A DNA stretch of 64,000 bases from Falsirhodobacter sp051195255. GTDB taxonomy: Bacteria; Pseudomonadota; Alphaproteobacteria; Rhodobacterales; Rhodobacteraceae. The notes beneath the pieces are model-generated. The model worked only from the letters and a program-made list of their open reading frames with translations, did no database searches and was not told where the DNA came from. Location: assembly GCF_051195255.1 (NCBI RefSeq), contig NZ_JBNJLK010000009.1, forward strand, positions 62,001 through 126,000. Direction: 5' to 3'. The position numbers and the translations under genes are program-made. Positions 8,037 through 17,494 of the stretch are shown here, piece after piece (positions within the stretch are counted from its first letter, which is position 1; each line of letters opens with the position of its first letter).

Positions 8037-9425
8037 ATGACCCGCCAGACCGTTGTCACCGCCGCCGGCCGCTACGTCACCGACGGCACCTTCCTGTCCG
8101 AACTTCAGGCCCGCCTGGCCATCCCGTCGGAATCCCCGCGCGACGACAGCGGCCCCGACCACCTGCGCTATCTGAACGAACAGATGGTGCCGATGCTGGA
8201 AGGCATGGGCTTTTCCTGCCGCATCCTTCCCAACACGAAGCTGGACCGCATCCCGGCGCTGTTCGCCGAACGGATCGAGGATCCGTCCCTGCCCACCATC
8301 CTGACCTATGGCCATGGCGACGTGCTGTGGGGCATGGCGGGCGACTGGAAGGAAAACCGCTCCCCTTGGCAGGCCACGCTTGCGGGCGACCGGATCTATG
8401 GCCGCGGCACGGTGGACAACAAGGGCCAGCACACGATCAACCTCGCCGCGCTGCGGATCGTGCTGGCCGAACGCGGGCGCCTTGGCTTCAACACCAAGGT
8501 CCTGATCGAGATGGGGGAGGAGTCCGGGTCCCCCGGCCTTGCCGAGATGGCGGAGGATCACAAGGACCTGCTGGCGGCCGACGTGCTCATCGCGTCCGAC
8601 GGGCCTCGGGTGTCGACGCATATGCCGACGGTGTTCCTGGGCGCGCGGGGCGGGCACGGCTTCCACCTGATCTGCGACCTGCGCGAAGGCGCGCACCATT
8701 CGGGCAACTGGGGCGGGCTGCTGCCCAATGCCGGCATCCGGCTGGCCCATGCGCTGGCCACCATCACCGACGCCAGGGGCCGCATCGCCATCCGCGAATG
8801 GACGCCGGGCACCATCCCCGCCAACGTCCACGCCGCCCTGAAAAAGATCGAGATGGAGTTCGGGCCCGACGACCCGCAGATCGACGACAGCTGGGGGGAG
8901 CCGGACCTGAAAGGCGCCGAACAGGTCTATGGCTGGTGCAATTTCGAGGTTCTGGCCTACAAGTGCGGCCGCCCCGAAGCGCCGGTGAACGCCATCCCCG
9001 GCCATGCCAAGGCCACCTGCCAGCTGCGCTATGTCGTCGGCGTGAACCGCGACCGCATCCTGCCCGCCCTGCGCGAACATCTGGACGCCCACGGTTTCCC
9101 CGACATCCGGATCGAGCCGATGGACCGCGGCTTCTTCAGCGCCACCCGCACCGATCCCGACAACGCCTGGACCCGTCTGGCCGTGCAGTCCATCACCGAA
9201 ACCACCGGGAAGGAGCCGGCGGTGCAACCCAACTTCGGCGGATCGCTTCCGAACGAGGTGTTTGCCGAAACGCTGGGCCTGCCGACGGTGTGGATCCCGC
9301 ATTCCCACCCCTCCTGTTCCCAGCACGCGCCGGACGAACACATGATGGTCAGCGTCGCCAAGGAAGCGACGGAGATGATGGCCGGCCTGTTCTGGGACAT
9401 CGGTGAAGGGAAGTTGCAGCCATGA
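8037..9425 (+). CDS. M20-family metallopeptidase/deacylase
   Basis: Cytoplasmic zinc hydrolase of 462 residues. Metal-site motifs in order are the His of YGHGDV, the Asp of GRGTVDNKGQ, the EE of MGEESGS, and the late His of WIPHSHPSC. An M20 dimerisation domain lies between, at about residues 215-340. It sits inside the ABC operon, 7 bp after the DppC-type gene, and its last codons overlap the ATPase start by ATGA. It therefore presumably cleaves the imported compound (dipeptide, N-acyl or N-carbamoyl amino acid). The ATG at 8037 is used; the in-frame ATG at 7989 lies inside the upstream gene. Confidence 0.87.
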   Translation: MTRQTVVTAAGRYVTDGTFLSELQARLAIPSESPRDDSGPDHLRYLNEQMVPMLEGMGFSCRILPNTKLDRIPALFAERIEDPSLPTILTYGHGDVLWGMAGDWKENRSPWQATLAGDRIYGRGTVDNKGQHTINLAALRIVLAERGRLGFNTKVLIEMGEESGSPGLAEMAEDHKDLLAADVLIASDGPRVSTHMPTVFLGARGGHGFHLICDLREGAHHSGNWGGLLPNAGIRLAHALATITDARGRIAIREWTPGTIPANVHAALKKIEMEFGPDDPQIDDSWGEPDLKGAEQVYGWCNFEVLAYKCGRPEAPVNAIPGHAKATCQLRYVVGVNRDRILPALREHLDAHGFPDIRIEPMDRGFFSATRTDPDNAWTRLAVQSITETTGKEPAVQPNFGGSLPNEVFAETLGLPTVWIPHSHPSCSQHAPDEHMMVSVAKEATEMMAGLFWDIGEGKLQP

Positions 9426-11050
9426 CCGGACCCGTCCTTTCCGTCCGCGGCCTGACGGTGGACCTGCCCAGAAGCGGCGACCGCGCGCACGCGGTGCAGG
9501 ACCTGTCCTTCGACATCCACCCGAACGAGATCGTGTGCGTGGTGGGCGAAAGCGGGTCCGGCAAGTCCGTCACGGCCTTCACCGCCATGGGGCTGCTGCC
9601 GAAGGCCTTGAAACCTTCGGCCGGGCAGATGCTGTTCGAAGGCAAGGACCTGCTGAAGATGTCGCGCCGCGCGCATGGCGCCCTGCGCGGCAAGCGGATC
9701 GCGATGGTGTTCCAGGAACCCATGACGGCGCTGAACCCCTGCTTCACCGTCGGCGACCAGATCGAGGAGATCTTCAAGGCCCATACCCGCCTGTCCAAAG
9801 CCGAACGCAAGGCCCGCACCATGGCCCTGCTGGAGGAGGTGCGCCTGCCCGATCCGCCCCGCGTGTATTCCAGCTTCCCGCATCAGCTGTCGGGCGGGCA
9901 GCGGCAGCGCATCGTCATCGCCATCGCGCTGGCCATGGACCCGACGCTGCTGATCGCGGACGAGCCCACCACCGCGCTGGACGTGACGACGCAGGCGCAG
10001 ATCCTGTCGATGTTCAAGACGCTGAAGACCACGCACAACGCGGGCATCCTGTTCGTCACCCATGATTTCGACGTGGTGGCCGAAATCGCGGACCGCGTGG
10101 TGGTGATGCAGAAGGGCGTCGTGGTGGAACAGGGCCCGGTCGAGGAGGTCCTGAACCGCCCGCAGCACCCCTATACCCGCCAGCTGATCGCCGCCGTTCC
10201 GCGCAAGCGCGACGGCGCCGCCCCCGTTCTGGACGAGGAGGTGGCCCTGCGGGTCCAGGGGCTGGAAAAGACCTATCACGTGCCGGGCACGCTGATGAAG
10301 AAGCCCCGCACCGTTCACGCCCTGCACCCGGCCGACTTCACCGTCCGCAAGGGGGAAACGCTGGGAATCGTGGGCGAAAGCGGGTCGGGCAAGACGACGC
10401 TGGTGCGCTGCCTGATCCGGTTGCAGGATCCGGACAACGGCGCGATCTGGATCGGCAACCGCAACTTTGCCGAAGGGTCGCGCGAAAGCCTGCGGGCGGC
10501 CCGCAAGGACATCCAGATCGTCTTCCAGGACCCCTACGGCTCGCTCAACCCCCGCCGGACGATCGGGGAACAGCTGATCGGCGCGCCCATGAACTTCGGC
10601 GTGTCGCGCGCGGTGGCATGGGAACGGGCGAAACGGCTGATGAAGATCGTCCGGCTGGAGGAGGAGGCCCTTCACCGCTATCCCGCGCAGTTTTCGGGCG
10701 GACAGCGGCAGCGCATCTGCATCGCCCGCGCCCTGATGGTGGAACCGAAGATCCTGATCGCGGATGAAGCCGTGTCGGCGCTGGACGTGTCCGTGCAGAA
10801 GGAGGTGCTTCAGCTTCTGGCCGACATCAAGCGCGACATGGGCCTGACGATCCTGTTCATCACCCATGACCTGCGCGTCGCGGCCCAGATCTGCGACAAC
10901 CTGATCGTGATGAGCAAGGGCCGCATCGTGGAACGCGGCACCGTGGACAACGTGTTCGGCAACCCGCAGGACGCCTACACCCGCCAGCTTCTGGGGGCCA
11001 TGCCCGGCCGGGGCTGGGAGGCGCCCGATCTTACGGGCGCCCTCCACTAG
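9422..11050 (+). CDS. ABC transporter ATP-binding protein, fused DppD-DppF type
   Basis: 542 residues with two complete ATPase domains. Domain 1 has Walker A GESGSGKS at about 42-49, signature LSGGQRQR and Walker B LLIADEPTTALD. Domain 2 has Walker A GESGSGKT at about 318-325, signature FSGGQRQR and Walker B ILIADEAVSALD, where Ala replaces the usual Pro/Thr residues after the catalytic Glu. After each domain come the oligopeptide-type tails HPYTRQLIAAVP and DAYTRQLLGAMPG. This fused form replaces separate DppD and DppF genes and completes the transporter. The stop overlaps the convergent histidine-kinase stop by 4 bp. Confidence 0.9.
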   Translation: MTGPVLSVRGLTVDLPRSGDRAHAVQDLSFDIHPNEIVCVVGESGSGKSVTAFTAMGLLPKALKPSAGQMLFEGKDLLKMSRRAHGALRGKRIAMVFQEPMTALNPCFTVGDQIEEIFKAHTRLSKAERKARTMALLEEVRLPDPPRVYSSFPHQLSGGQRQRIVIAIALAMDPTLLIADEPTTALDVTTQAQILSMFKTLKTTHNAGILFVTHDFDVVAEIADRVVVMQKGVVVEQGPVEEVLNRPQHPYTRQLIAAVPRKRDGAAPVLDEEVALRVQGLEKTYHVPGTLMKKPRTVHALHPADFTVRKGETLGIVGESGSGKTTLVRCLIRLQDPDNGAIWIGNRNFAEGSRESLRAARKDIQIVFQDPYGSLNPRRTIGEQLIGAPMNFGVSRAVAWERAKRLMKIVRLEEEALHRYPAQFSGGQRQRICIARALMVEPKILIADEAVSALDVSVQKEVLQLLADIKRDMGLTILFITHDLRVAAQICDNLIVMSKGRIVERGTVDNVFGNPQDAYTRQLLGAMPGRGWEAPDLTGALH

Positions 11051-13995
11051 CCCTTCGGCCCGGTCCGGTCCAGCACGGACCGGACCTTCTGCGCCAGTTG
11101 CGTCAGCATGTAGGGCTTTTGCAGGAAGTTCGTCCCGGGATCGAGGATGCCGTTATGCACCACCGCGTTGCTGGTGTAGCCGGTGGCGTAGATCACGGGC
11201 AGGTGCGGCAGGAACTCGGCCACCGCGTCGGCCAGCTTGCGGCCCGTCATTTCCGGCATGATGATGTCGGTGAACAGAAGGTCCACCTTCAGCCCGCCGC
11301 GCAGCATCTCCAGCGCCATGCGTCCGCTGGACGCGGCGGTGACGGTGTAGCCCAGATCGCGCAGGGCGTTTTCGGTGAAGCTGCGGACGCGGTCGTCGTC
11401 CTCCACCAGCAGGATCCCCTCCCCCCGCCCCTCGGGCTGATCAAGCGAAACGGGCGCGGGCGCCTGATGCTCCTCCTCGCCGTAATAGCGGGGAAGGTAG
11501 ATCTTCACGGCGGTGCCCACGCCCGGTTCGGAATAGATCTTCACGTGGCCGTTCGTCTGACGAACGAAACCGAAGACCTGGCTGAGGCCCAGTCCCGTGC
11601 CCTTGCCGACGCCCTTGGTGGTGAAGAACGGGTCGAAGGCGCGCTGCAGCACATCCTCGGTCATGCCCGCGCCCGTGTCGGACACGGCCAGAAGCACGTA
11701 TTGGCCCGACGCGAGGTTGTGCTGGCGGCCGTATGCGTCGTCCACATGGGCGTTGGCGGTCTCGATCGTCAGGCGGCCGCCGTCGGGCATGGCGTCGCGC
11801 GCGTTCACGGCCAGGTTCAGGATCGCGTTTTCCAGCTGGCTCAGATCGGCGGAGGTTTTCCACAAACCCGCGCCCAGCACCGTTTCCACCCGGATCGCCT
11901 CGCCCAGCGTGCGCGACAAAAGCTCGTTCATGCCGGCGATCATGCGGTTGCAGTCCACCACCTCGGGCGACAGGGGCTGACGGCGGGCGAAGGCCAGAAG
12001 CCGGTGCGTCAGGGTGGCGGCGCGCTGCGCGCCTTCCATGGCCCCCGCCATCAGCATGTCCAGATCCTCTGTCCGGCCGCTGTTCAGCTTGCGCTGGATC
12101 AGGTTCAGGCCGCTGATGATGACGGCCAGGTTGTTGTTGAAGTCATGCGCCACGCCGCCCGTCAGCTGGCCGATCGCTTCCATCTTCTGGCTTTGGCGCA
12201 ACAAGGCGTCGGACTGGCGCAGGGCCTCCGTTCGCTCGATCACCTGCTCCTCCAGCGAGGCGGCGAGGGTGCGCAGCTCCCGCTCCGCCCGCCGCCGTTC
12301 GACGGTCTGGCGGATGCGTTCGGCGAAATCACCCATGAAATCCACTTCGGCGGGATGCCAGTCGCGCGGTGCGGCTGCGTGCACGAACAGGATGGCGACC
12401 AGCCGCCCCTGTTCGCGGATCGGCACGATGACCTGGGCCAGCGCCCCCACCTCGCGCAGCCGCGGGGCGTGGCTGGTCATGCGGGCGTCGGTGTCGATGT
12501 CGGCGCAGACCACCGTCCGCCCCTGCCGCAGATCGTCAAGGAACGCGCCATAGTCGCGGAACCGGCGCACGCCGTTCAGGCTGGGCAGTGCCCCCGCCGT
12601 CCATTCGCGTTCGACGATGACCATATCGCCATCCTCGGTCACGTTGCCGTAGCCCACGCGGTTCACGTTCAGGAACTGGCCCAGAAGGCGCGACGCCTCG
12701 TGCTTGACGTCCAGCGGGTCCTCGAGGTTGCGGGTCACCTCCTGCAACTCCAGCAGCGCGCCGCGCCGCAGTTCCTGCATCTTCATGTCGTGGATGTCGG
12801 TGCAGGTGCCGTACCAGCGCAGGATGCGGCCTTCGGCGTCCCGCGCGGGCTTGGCACGCCCGATCACCCAGCGGTATTCGCCCGACCGGTGGCGCAGGCG
12901 ATACTCGATCTCGTACGGCTGGCCGGTGGTCAGCGCGGCGCGCCACAGCTCCCACGCCAGGGGCTGATCGTCGGGGTGGAACACGCCGGCCCACCCGTCG
13001 CCATCCGTGCTGCCGGGGGTCAGGCCGGTGAATTCGTACCAACGGTCGTTGTAGAAGTCGTGATACCCGTCGGGGCGGGTGGTCCAGATCATCTGGTCCA
13101 CGGAATGGGCGATGGCCGACAGGTCGCGGCGGCTGCTGTCCAGCGCCTGCTCCATCTCGTGCCGTTCGTCGATGTCGAGGACCGAACCGACATAGCCCAT
13201 GAAGGTGCCGTCCGGGCCGAAACGGGGTTCGGCGGCGTCGATGGCCCAGCGGTACACCCCGTCATGCCGGCGCAGGCGATATTCCAGGCGGAAAGGCGTG
13301 CGGGTCTGCAGCGCCGTCAGGAACACCTCTTCCGACCGCGCGCGATCCTCGGGATGGGTCGCCTCCAGCCAGCCAAAGCCTTCCGCGGCTTCCGGTGTCT
13401 GGCCGGTGAATTCGTACCACCGCGTGTTCAGATAGGTGCAATACCCCGTCTCGTTCACGACCCACATCATCACGGGCGCGTTGTCGGCCATGTTGCGGAA
13501 GCGCTGCTCCCCCTCGATCAGGCGACGCTCGTAGGCGCGGGCGGTCGTCGTCTCGTTGACGACGCAGAGCACGCCGGCCACCGTTCCGTCCGCCGCCGGA
13601 ACCGGAGAATAGGAGATGTCGAAGGTCACCGTTTCGGGATGGCCCTTCCGCTCGATGTAGAAGGCCCGGTCCTTGGCCGCGATCACCTCCCCTTCCAGCC
13701 GGACCCGGTCCAGCAGGGGGCGCAGGTCGTCCCAGAGTTCGCTCCAGTAAAGCCGCGCCGGACGCCCGAAGGCGGCCGGATGCTTCACCCCGATCGTGGG
13801 CGCATAGGTGTCGTTGTACAGCGCCACGTAGTCCGGCCCCCAGAACAGCACGATCTGGACGGCGGCCTTTTCGACCGTTTCCATGACGACCCGCAATTCG
13901 ACCGGCCAAGACCCGACGGGACCCAGGGGGGAGTCGGAGGGGAAAGCCGCGAGAAGGTCGCGCACCGTCGGTGACGTCACGTCGTGTCCAGTCAT
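11047..13995 (-). CDS. Soluble multi-PAS/GAF hybrid sensor histidine kinase
   Basis: A 982-residue cytoplasmic sensor with no membrane segment. Domain order is three PAS-type domains (about 30-150, 160-290, 290-415; two end in the PAC-like GYVGSVLDIDERHE and RWYGTCTDIHDMK), a GAF domain (about 430-575), and a coiled linker. A HisKA domain follows with phospho-acceptor in GGVAHDFNNNLAV, then HATPase_c (NLAVNARDAMP, DTGAGM, GTGLGLSQVFGFV), and a C-terminal receiver whose phospho-Asp is in LLFTDIIMPEMTG (about 912). The repeated WYEFTGQTP/WYEFTGLTP segments suggest duplication of two PAS modules. No output regulator is adjacent, so the phosphorelay partner is unknown. No strong ribosome site is seen at the ATG. 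Confidence 0.85.
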   Translation of the reverse strand: MTGHDVTSPTVRDLLAAFPSDSPLGPVGSWPVELRVVMETVEKAAVQIVLFWGPDYVALYNDTYAPTIGVKHPAAFGRPARLYWSELWDDLRPLLDRVRLEGEVIAAKDRAFYIERKGHPETVTFDISYSPVPAADGTVAGVLCVVNETTTARAYERRLIEGEQRFRNMADNAPVMMWVVNETGYCTYLNTRWYEFTGQTPEAAEGFGWLEATHPEDRARSEEVFLTALQTRTPFRLEYRLRRHDGVYRWAIDAAEPRFGPDGTFMGYVGSVLDIDERHEMEQALDSSRRDLSAIAHSVDQMIWTTRPDGYHDFYNDRWYEFTGLTPGSTDGDGWAGVFHPDDQPLAWELWRAALTTGQPYEIEYRLRHRSGEYRWVIGRAKPARDAEGRILRWYGTCTDIHDMKMQELRRGALLELQEVTRNLEDPLDVKHEASRLLGQFLNVNRVGYGNVTEDGDMVIVEREWTAGALPSLNGVRRFRDYGAFLDDLRQGRTVVCADIDTDARMTSHAPRLREVGALAQVIVPIREQGRLVAILFVHAAAPRDWHPAEVDFMGDFAERIRQTVERRRAERELRTLAASLEEQVIERTEALRQSDALLRQSQKMEAIGQLTGGVAHDFNNNLAVIISGLNLIQRKLNSGRTEDLDMLMAGAMEGAQRAATLTHRLLAFARRQPLSPEVVDCNRMIAGMNELLSRTLGEAIRVETVLGAGLWKTSADLSQLENAILNLAVNARDAMPDGGRLTIETANAHVDDAYGRQHNLASGQYVLLAVSDTGAGMTEDVLQRAFDPFFTTKGVGKGTGLGLSQVFGFVRQTNGHVKIYSEPGVGTAVKIYLPRYYGEEEHQAPAPVSLDQPEGRGEGILLVEDDDRVRSFTENALRDLGYTVTAASSGRMALEMLRGGLKVDLLFTDIIMPEMTGRKLADAVAEFLPHLPVIYATGYTSNAVVHNGILDPGTNFLQKPYMLTQLAQKVRSVLDRTGPKG

Positions 13996-14142
13996 GGGAA
14001 GGATCGGAATCGTAAAGGCCGAAACTAGTGCGATCCGCCGAAAGGTCTACCACTCGCGACGCCATAGCCGCGGAAGATCGTCTTGCCGCCGGGGAGGATT
14101 GCCGATGTATTGGCCCGAACCGACCGCATCCGAAAGACCCCC

Positions 14143-15087
14143 ATGACGCCGCACCTTGCCGGAACCGCCGCCATCCTTTTCGCGGCCATTGTCTGGGGCA
14201 CGACCGGAACCGCCGCCACCTTCGCACCCGGCGTCGGCGCGGCCGCCGTCGGGGCGGCGGCCATGGGCTTGGGCGGGCTCGCGCAGGCAGTGCTGGCCTT
14301 GGGCGGAATCCGCCGCCACCGATCCGCCCTGCGGGACCAGCGCCGTCTTCTGATTGCGGGGGCGCTGGCGGTGGCGATGTATCCGCTGGCCTTCTACGCC
14401 TCCATGCGGCTGGCGGGGGTGACGATCGGGACGGTGGTCACGATCGGATCGGCGCCCCTGCTGTCGGCGCTGCTGGAATACCGGCTGGACCGCGCGCCGC
14501 TGACGAAACGCTGGATGGCCGGCGCGCTGGTGGGGCTGGCGGGCATGGTCCTGATCTGTGGCGCCGAAGGGGACGGCACGGGCGGTCCCTCCGTCCCCTT
14601 GGGCGTGGCGCTTGGCCTGCTGGGCGGGCTGACCTACGCGCTCTATTCCTGGACGGCGCGGGGAATGATGCTGCGGGGCGTGCCGTCGGCGGTCGCGATG
14701 GGGGCCACCTTCGGGCTGGGCGGCTTTCTGTTGATGCCGGTGCTGGCCGTCACGGGCGGGGCGTTCTTGGCCTCATGGACCAACGCGGCGGTGGGGGTCT
14801 ACATGGCGGCGGTGCCGATGTTCCTGGGCTATGTCGCCTTCGGCTACGGGCTGGCGCGGGTGCGGGCCAGCATGGCCACGACGCTGACGCTGCTGGAGCC
14901 GGTGGTGGCCGCCCTTCTGGCGGTGGTCGTCGTGGGGGAACGGCTGCCACCCTTGGGGTGGCTGGGCGTGGCGCTGGTGGTGGGTTGCCTTGTGATCGTG
15001 ACGATGCCCACCCCTTTGCGCCGAGAGCCCGGCCGGCAGGTCCGCCGGCCGGGCACCTTGTTCAGCCGATCGGCACGGCGCCGGTGA
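14143..15087 (+). CDS. EamA/DMT-family transporter
   Basis: A 314-residue membrane protein with about ten hydrophobic segments in two EamA repeats (roughly residues 5-135 and 150-290), as in drug/metabolite exporters such as YdcZ/RhaT relatives. The second repeat begins LGVALGLLGGLTYALYSWTARGM. The ATG at 14143 places the N terminus at the first span; an upstream in-frame ATG at 14083 lies in non-hydrophobic sequence and is rejected. Substrate cannot be told. The last 20 codons are Arg-rich and overlap a strong palindrome that probably serves as terminator. Confidence 0.82.
   Translation: MTPHLAGTAAILFAAIVWGTTGTAATFAPGVGAAAVGAAAMGLGGLAQAVLALGGIRRHRSALRDQRRLLIAGALAVAMYPLAFYASMRLAGVTIGTVVTIGSAPLLSALLEYRLDRAPLTKRWMAGALVGLAGMVLICGAEGDGTGGPSVPLGVALGLLGGLTYALYSWTARGMMLRGVPSAVAMGATFGLGGFLLMPVLAVTGGAFLASWTNAAVGVYMAAVPMFLGYVAFGYGLARVRASMATTLTLLEPVVAALLAVVVVGERLPPLGWLGVALVVGCLVIVTMPTPLRREPGRQVRRPGTLFSRSARRR
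15028..15053. terminator. Stem-loop inside the 3' end of the DMT gene
   Basis: CCCGGCCGGC and GCCGGCCGGG form a perfect 10-bp stem with a 6-nt loop. It lies within the last codons of the DMT gene and only 8 bp from the stop of the convergent citrate transporter, so it may end both transcripts. Confidence 0.5.
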
Positions 15088-16369
15088 TCACCGCGCCCAG
15101 CAGCATCAGCCCCACCAGCAGGATCGACCATTTCATGGTGAAGCGCTGGTGATCCCCGAACTCCACCTTCGCGAGGCCCACCAGCACGAAGGCCGCAGGC
15201 ACCAAGGGCGACAGCATGTGCACCGGCTGGCCCACAAGGGAGGCGCGGGCGATCACCTCGGCCGGGATGCCGTATTCGGCGGCGGCCTGCGCCAGAACCG
15301 GCACCACCCCGAAGTAGAACGCATCGTTGGACAGGAAGAAGGTGAACGGTGCTGACAGGACGGCCGTGATCAGCGGGATGTACTGCCCCGCCGCGTCCGG
15401 GATCATCGCGACCACGCTTTGCGCCAGCGCGTCGGTCATGCCCGTGCCCATCATGATGCCGGTGAAGGCGCCCGCGCCGAACACCACGGCCACCACGTTC
15501 AGGACCGAACTTGCGTGCGAGGCGATGCGTTCGCGCTGGTCCGCCACGTTGGGGAAGTTCACGACCATGGCGATGGCGAAGCCCACCATGAACACCAGCG
15601 CCAGCGGGAACACGTCCGCCACCAGCAGTGCCATCATCGCGGCGGTCAGCGCGGCGTTGAAGCCCTTCAGCAGGGCCGAACGGGGCACGACCGCGCGGGT
15701 GGCCTCGTTGATCTGCTCCTCCAGGTCGGCGTCGCTGACATGGTCGAAGCGGATGGTGCCCAGGCGGCGGCGTTCCTGCAGGCCGAAATAGGCCGCGATC
15801 GCCAGCGATCCCGCGCAGGCCAGCGCGATGGCCGGGATCATCGGCACGAAGACCTGCCCCACATCCACGTGCAGCGCCGACATCACGCGCGCCGTCGGCC
15901 CGCCCCACGGCGCCACGTTGATGATGGCGTTGGGCATCACCGTGACGGCCGGAAGGATCAGCGGGTTGATGCCAAGCCGCAGGTGCAAGGGCATCATCGC
16001 CGTTACCACCAGCAGATACGTGGTCGACCCGTCCCCGTCGAGCGAGATGCACATCGACAGCGCGCAGGTGCCCACGATCACGCGCAGGGGGTCGCCATGG
16101 CACTTGCGCACCACGAACCGCACCAGCGGGTCGAACAGGCCCACGTCGATCATCAGGCCAAAATACAGGATCGCGAACAGCAGCAGCACCGCCGTGGGGG
16201 CGATCTTGCGCAGCCCGTCCATGACAAGATCGGGGATCTCGGGGCCGAAGCCCGCGATGGCGGCGAACAGGATCGGAACAAGGATAAGACCCATCAACGC
16301 CGAAAGACGTCCGGTCATGATGGCGGCCATGAAGGTGATGATCATGGCGTAGGCAAGGAATGTAAGCAC
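15062..16369 (-). CDS. CitMHS-family citrate/divalent-metal symporter
   Basis: Integral membrane transporter of 435 residues with about twelve spans. It matches the CitMHS family: N terminus LTFLAYAMIITFMAAIM, the conserved segment SLDGDGSTTYLLVVTAMMPL, WGGPTARVMSAL, and the C-terminal half with SNDAFYFGVVPVLA and GQPVHMLSPLVPA. I place the start at GTG 16369 because AAAGGAG stands 6 nt upstream; the ATG at 16390 would put that ribosome site inside the gene. It is the last gene of a minus-strand run: response regulator, sensor kinase, TctC-like binding protein, this transporter. CitMHS proteins take up citrate complexed with Mg2+ or Ca2+ using protons, which fits control by a tricarboxylate-sensing two-component system. 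Confidence 0.87.
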   Translation of the reverse strand: MLTFLAYAMIITFMAAIMTGRLSALMGLILVPILFAAIAGFGPEIPDLVMDGLRKIAPTAVLLLFAILYFGLMIDVGLFDPLVRFVVRKCHGDPLRVIVGTCALSMCISLDGDGSTTYLLVVTAMMPLHLRLGINPLILPAVTVMPNAIINVAPWGGPTARVMSALHVDVGQVFVPMIPAIALACAGSLAIAAYFGLQERRRLGTIRFDHVSDADLEEQINEATRAVVPRSALLKGFNAALTAAMMALLVADVFPLALVFMVGFAIAMVVNFPNVADQRERIASHASSVLNVVAVVFGAGAFTGIMMGTGMTDALAQSVVAMIPDAAGQYIPLITAVLSAPFTFFLSNDAFYFGVVPVLAQAAAEYGIPAEVIARASLVGQPVHMLSPLVPAAFVLVGLAKVEFGDHQRFTMKWSILLVGLMLLGAVITGAVPIG

Positions 16370-16384
16370 GAGATCTCCTTTCAC

Positions 16385-16402
16385 CGCCATGGGGTCATGG
16401 CG
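16385..16402 (-). other. Stem-loop upstream of the citrate transporter gene
   Basis: CGCCATG (16385-16391) and CATGGCG (16396-16402) form a 7-bp stem between the TctC-like gene stop and the GTG start of the transporter, 15 nt ahead of that start. It may adjust relative expression within the operon. Confidence 0.35.
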
Positions 16403-16447
16403 ATGTCTTCGGTCTTTTCGGGGTCGGGGCGCGGAAGGGGCGGGATG

Positions 16448-17422
16448 TCAGGGAAGGCCCAGCTGGACGGCGCGGGTGCGGGCGTCCTGCGACATGCGGG
16501 ACAACCGCTCCCTCAGCCTTGGGCCGGTCAGGGGCATGGGTTCCAGATGACGGGACGCCAGCAGGTCGTGATAGGCGGGGCTGCGCAGGACATCGTCCAG
16601 CAGCCGCTGCCAGGCCAGCACATCCGCTTGCGGAACCTGCGGGCCGGTGTAGACCCCGCGCAGAACGGGCCAGTCCAGCGGGATGCCCTGTTCGCGCGCG
16701 GTGGGGATGGCGGCCAGCGCGCCTGGCAGCCGTTCGGCCGAATGCACGGCCAGGATGCGCAGCGGGCGGCCTTCGTCGATGGAGGTCTGGCTGTCGCCCG
16801 CGTCGTTCAGGCAGGCCGCGACAAAGCCCGCGACCAGCGCCTCCATGCAGCCGCCGCCGCCTTCGAAGGCGACAAAGCGCATCCGGTCGGGATCGATGCC
16901 GGCCAGCCGCGCCATGGTGGCCGCGCGCATCCAGTCCTGCCCGCCGATCACCCCGCCGCCGCCAAGGGCCATGCGCTGCGGTTCAGCCTTCACCGCCGCC
17001 AGAAGGTCCGGCAGGCCGCGCCACGGCGCATCCGCGCGCACGACGACCGCGCCATGATCCACGGCCAGCGCGGCCAGCCATTGCACGTCGTCCAGACCGC
17101 GATCACCATAGTGACCCAGCGACAGGTTGTAGATCGAGCCTTCGGAGAAGGCGACCACAGTGGCCGGATCGGCGGGGGTCTGGTTGATCATGGCGTTGAA
17201 GGCCACGGCCCCCACCCCGCCCGGCATGAAGCGGCGGTTCACGGCAATGTCGTGCCCGGCCAGCGCGTCCGACAGAAGACGGCAGGTCAGGTCGAACCCG
17301 CCCCCCGGCTGCGCGGGGGCGATGCAGTTCACCGCGCGCGGCGGTGCCGCATGCGCAACGCTGGCCCAGACCGCCATGACGATCGACCAAAGCCAGACAT
17401 GCAGGAAATGTCGGGTCGCCAC
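16448..17422 (-). CDS. TctC-type tricarboxylate-binding periplasmic protein
   Basis: A 324-residue exported protein with a Sec signal peptide ending near VAHAA. It has the TctC (Bug) fold markers: CIAPAQPGGGFDLTCRLL at the first strand, RFMPGGVGAVAFNAMI, and the GPQVPQADVLAWQRLLDDVL segment of the C-terminal lobe. GTG at 17422 is the start, with GGAGGGG upstream. No TctA/TctB permease genes accompany it; it lies between a TctDE-like two-component system and a CitMHS carrier. In Bordetella, TctC-type proteins of such loci interact with the sensor kinase. A sensing co-factor role is therefore more likely here than a transport role, although it could still feed the distant tctAB at 29348-31321. 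Confidence 0.8.
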   Translation of the reverse strand: MATRHFLHVWLWSIVMAVWASVAHAAPPRAVNCIAPAQPGGGFDLTCRLLSDALAGHDIAVNRRFMPGGVGAVAFNAMINQTPADPATVVAFSEGSIYNLSLGHYGDRGLDDVQWLAALAVDHGAVVVRADAPWRGLPDLLAAVKAEPQRMALGGGGVIGGQDWMRAATMARLAGIDPDRMRFVAFEGGGGCMEALVAGFVAACLNDAGDSQTSIDEGRPLRILAVHSAERLPGALAAIPTAREQGIPLDWPVLRGVYTGPQVPQADVLAWQRLLDDVLRSPAYHDLLASRHLEPMPLTGPRLRERLSRMSQDARTRAVQLGLP

Positions 17423-17494
17423 CAGCTGCCCCTCCTGTCGTTCCCCTCCGGGGTGTGACCCCCGCCCTCAAGGGAAGGTGTAGCGGACGTCACC

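Noticed and set aside
11098..13974. Open frame of 958 codons on the plus strand
   Set aside because: Antisense to the hybrid histidine kinase, whose domains are clear; no family resemblance in the antisense product.
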